A DNA stretch of 64,000 bases. Origin: Syngnathus acus. Its lineage: Eukaryota; Chordata; Actinopteri; Syngnathiformes; Syngnathidae. Positions 61,801-64,000 of the stretch are shown here, piece by piece. The stretch is from positions 4,526,039-4,590,038 of the forward strand of contig NC_051097.1 in assembly GCF_901709675.1 (NCBI RefSeq), given 5' to 3'. A model generated the notes under the pieces. The model was not told the origin of the DNA and ran no database searches. It worked only from the letters and a program-made list of their open reading frames with translations. Made by a program: the position numbers and the translations under genes. Positions within the stretch are counted from its first letter, which is position 1; the number at the start of each line of letters is the position of its first letter.

Positions 61801-64000
61801 ACCATCAACCCCCACATCCCTGGTTGTCATATGGCCACCCCAGCTGATGCAGGGCCCCCCTCGGCCACCCCAATGAAAAAGTGCATTCAACTCAGGACAT
61901 TGGCGAACATATTCTTCTTAAACAAAATCTGAAATAATGGGCCATTAAAATCACCGCAAATGAGCAGGGCTACTTCCCAAAGCACTGGCTGTTCTAGACG
62001 GGGGTGTCTCCAGAGGCAGGTTGGAGGTTATACCCCCCCCCCCCACACACACACACACACACATTTCTGCATTCCCTGCATGTCACATTTTTCTGCATCG
62101 CGCATAAATATATTTATATAATACATATCTTAGTGCAATTTTCAACTCGGGCTGCTACAGAGGATTATTTAGCTAATAGAATAGTCACCCATGGTATAGT
62201 CACTATACTGCGAGCTGATCTTGCATAACCCTCATTAGCTTACAGCCCGAATTCTTTACACCATGAAAGTAAAGTAAAAATAAAGACAAGCATCGTCATG
62301 TCATTTTTGTTTTGCATCGTTTGAAGTCACCAGACTTACCAGGAAGAGGCTGCTGAGGCTTTGCCGGGATTCCTGGAAGACAAAAGCCAAAGACTCGAGT
62401 CAGCACGTTGTGAGAATCCACTGAGCGTAGCCACGTCTTACCTCTTTTCTTGCAGATGTAGCCCCTTTTCTTCCTGCAATCGTCAAACTTCCAGCGGCCG
62501 TTGCTTGTGAGTAAGGAAAGACAGGATGCACCAGAGAGGTCACCGGGGTCATCTGGAAGGAGATGACAGATGCTCGGCTCCGTTTCACCGCAACATCGCA
62601 GGCAAACATCGGTTGGGTTTTGGACACACCTCTGTCCATGAGCATGTAACCGAACGGGGATCCGTCAGTCCACTCGCTCCCGTCTTTCATGATCTTGTTG
62701 TTGGCCCCCAACCACAGAGAGGGAGCGCTCGACAGAGAAGTGTACAGACCTTTGGAGGTAAATGGTAAAATATGCAACAAGAGTTTGAGACATTCCTGTT
62801 GGCGCTCTGCTCGCTGATGGCTCGCTGACTGGTGGCCACGCAGTATCGTATATTCAAGTATATTCGCGGTTGTCCGAGGAAACCAAATGCATGCATGTGA
62901 GGTCTGGCGCTCTGCCCATGTTGGGGGAATTCAACAGCCCTGACGGCAACCTGACGGACGGACAGCCTACCTTGTGTGAATGCCTGTTCATTTGAGTCGG
63001 CGATGCTGAGCAGGTCGCCTCCTCGGCGGAGGCAGTCGTCTCGCGCCTTCTGCCACGTCTTGGTGGGCTTGTGCTGGATCAGGTAGCAGAAGTCGGAGGA
63101 GGAGGATCGGTCCAGCCACCAGCCGCACTTTGCACTCCAGCCTGCAAGCGAGACTCGAGTCACTTGAGGGCAAACCGGTGACAACAGACCTCATGTCGAC
63201 TGCCGGGAGGGACGCCCACCTGCCGGCGGAGGAAGAAGAAACTCTTGGACCTTGGCTGCAAGAAAGGAAAAGAAAGGAGTCATTCGCACTCTTAGATTTA
63301 CCTTAAAATGTAAAGTGCATTCTATTATTATTATTATGAGAGGGCAAAGTGATTGGTCGTCATTTTCGGACCTTTTTTACAGATGAATGGCCGACTTTCG
63401 GTGCAGGACCAATCCTCAAGTTGACCAGTCGGCGACAAGGCAGAGCAGCCACCAAGCCCTTTCGGCCCGTTTGGCACCCACACAATGTTGCCCTGCCGAC
63501 GACACGCCAGAAGTGACTTTGGTGCGTTTGGGCTTGCTTCCCACCGCATTTCCTCCAAAATGATGAGTCCTTTTTTCCTCCCACTGATCAATATTTTCTC
63601 AACCCTTTCCTACAGTATGACTTGAATTCATTTTACAATTTTCTTCGAGTTAAATCACAACTTGAATTTCATACTCGAACTTTTCCAGTCATTTTATTCT
63701 CAGAAATGTCTAACCTTAACCTCTGAAATTCTGCACTTTGATTTTTCACTTCACTCACTTTCATTCTCATCATTTCATAACTTTGTCCTTGTTAATGCTT
63801 CAGCTGATTCACACCTTCAATGTTTATCTCTTTTGTAACACGGTGACCATTCTTACATTGTTCTGTAAAATTTGGCTTCCGATATGACACCTTCATTCTG
63901 AGCAAATGACAGCTTTTGTAGACTGCTGTAAACGTTTCCCTTACCGTAGGTGTTGCGTCGCTCCACTCAAAGTTGTCCTTGTTCTTCTTGAGTCCCACCC
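52218..64000 (-). CDS. giant multidomain lectin 2 (3' part; gene continues beyond the window)
   Basis: The second copy of the lectin gene is on the same strand. Visible order: end of block B3', blocks A4' and B5', SUEL, F5/8C, LCCL and terminal CTLD with a TAG stop at 52218-52220. Every exon found in copy 1 from the beta-3 CTLD onward has an intact partner with the same phase; length changes are whole codons. It lacks the 1.56-kb transposon of copy 1. Its 5' part, including any signal peptide, lies outside the window. Intact frames suggest it is functional. Confidence 0.82.
52905..53416 (-). CDS. lectin 2 LCCL domain
   Basis: Exons 53362-53416, 53217-53283, 53019-53152 and 52905-52948. YCPPGCAKDKHFVFGTLVYS has two extra codons after the second Cys relative to copy 1. 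SHICAAAIHAGVIQNDIGGD follows. Phases match copy 1. Confidence 0.9.
53500..54066 (-). CDS. lectin 2 F5/8 type C (discoidin) domain
   Basis: Exons 53932-54066, 53705-53865 and 53500-53623, with the 66-bp in-frame segment 53866-53931 between the first two. Motifs WIQVNLGYMRKVTGIVT, RKWTKHPDGK, YVRILPLE and LDILGC are intact. The loop after the IVT motif differs from copy 1 (KGCDSANIGSWN versus QWCDSDNTRSWD). This loop region is often ligand-contacting in the family. Confidence 0.9.
54212..54808 (-). CDS. lectin 2 SUEL domain
   Basis: Exons 54650-54808 and 54212-54355. Same cysteine pattern as copy 1 with a two-codon insertion in the Glu-Gly-rich loop. Motifs AFYGRR, DVCLVDSDSYDDG and KYLEMVYSCEH are kept. 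Confidence 0.88.
54875..57828 (-). CDS. lectin 2 block B5': three CTLDs plus linker
   Basis: Alpha exons: 57620-57828, 57435-57547, 57139-57260. Beta exons: 57004-57066, 56772-56927, 56578-56666, 55912-56032. Gamma exons: 55791-55826 (linker), 55542-55712, 55165-55284, 54977-55087. Closing linker: 54875-54907. Sequences closely follow block B5 of copy 1. The alpha mini-intron 57548-57619 (72 bp) contains an in-frame TAG, so here the segment has to be removed. The gamma first exon has one extra Ser codon. Confidence 0.87.
57958..60791 (-). CDS. lectin 2 block A4': three CTLDs
   Basis: Alpha exons: 60571-60791, 60394-60506, 60041-60162. Beta exons: 59913-59975, 59636-59791, 59473-59555, 58894-59008. 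Gamma exons: 58764-58814 (linker), 58525-58692, 58137-58247, 57958-58068. The first alpha intron (60507-60570) is only 64 bp and not a multiple of three, so it must be spliced. The beta middle exon is one codon longer than in copy 1 and reads WLGLKNNSGKFEW, like block A1. Confidence 0.85.
60866..62339. other. non-coding spacer between blocks B3' and A4'
   Basis: 60870-61490 includes the ancestral A-block flank (also near 44870) and poly-T/A runs. This stretch is missing from copy 1, where 33075 joins sequence equivalent to 61490. From 61495 to 62240 is the repeat-derived segment shared with 33089-33860. No exon is seen. Confidence 0.6.
62340..64000 (-). CDS. lectin 2 block B3' (partial): end of beta CTLD, gamma CTLD, linker
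   Basis: Exons 63945-64000 (cut by the window edge), 63372-63492, 63220-63255, 62971-63141, 62630-62749, 62442-62552, 62340-62372. Motifs: NFEWSDATPT, GNIVWVPNGPKGLGGC, FICKKG, SAKCGWWLDRSSSSDFCYL, NNKIMKDGSEWTDGSPFG, IPAKPQQPLPG. The gamma first exon has one extra Ser codon relative to copy 1. The beta intron 63493-63944 carries only AT-rich sequence. Confidence 0.83.

Overview
The window is vertebrate nuclear DNA, most likely from a teleost fish. Genes are split by GT-AG introns, several introns are only 64-120 bp, and the intergenic DNA carries hAT elements with 8-bp target duplications, TA-flanked MITEs, tRNA-derived SINEs, an LTR retrotransposon and a LINE-like 3' end. The species cannot be fixed from the sequence. 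All genes recognised lie on the minus strand, so transcription runs from high to low coordinates. All exon models were read by eye from splice signals, reading phase and domain motifs, without transcript evidence.

1-14.3 kb: a complete eight-exon ARRDC1 (alpha-arrestin) gene, 435 codons. Its last exon, which carries the C-terminal PPxY motif, exists in two tandem versions. 14.3-21.2 kb: intergenic DNA with MITE, SINE, hAT and LINE-like repeats and a 61-nt near-perfect palindrome.

22.8-46.3 kb: a very large lectin gene. After a signal-peptide exon come five consecutive three-CTLD blocks of two kinds (A1, A2, B3, A4, B5), then a SUEL/rhamnose-binding-lectin domain, an F5/8 type C (discoidin) domain, an LCCL domain and a last CTLD ending in a stop codon. 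I resolve 67 exons whose lengths sum to 7758 nt, an open frame of 2585 codons with 15 complete CTLDs and no membrane anchor. Every domain is bounded by phase-1 introns. One CTLD (third of block A1) is truncated, and its loss leaves the frame open.

46.3-50.6 kb: a transposon-rich spacer: two more members of one hAT family (one with a transposase-like N-terminal ORF), a broken Ty3/gypsy-type retrotransposon with a probable 3' LTR, and a full-length SINE inside its reverse transcriptase. 50.6-64.0 kb: a segmental duplication of 21.2-35.6 kb, holding the 3' half of a second lectin gene (blocks B3', A4', B5' and the same tail), which runs off the window. Every exon of this copy also keeps its phase.

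The most interesting object is this lectin family: a predicted secreted, multi-ligand molecule combining C-type lectin, SUEL, discoidin and LCCL modules, grown by duplication of a six-CTLD superunit and then of the gene. From memory I know no characterised protein with this domain order; novelty needs a domain-architecture search.
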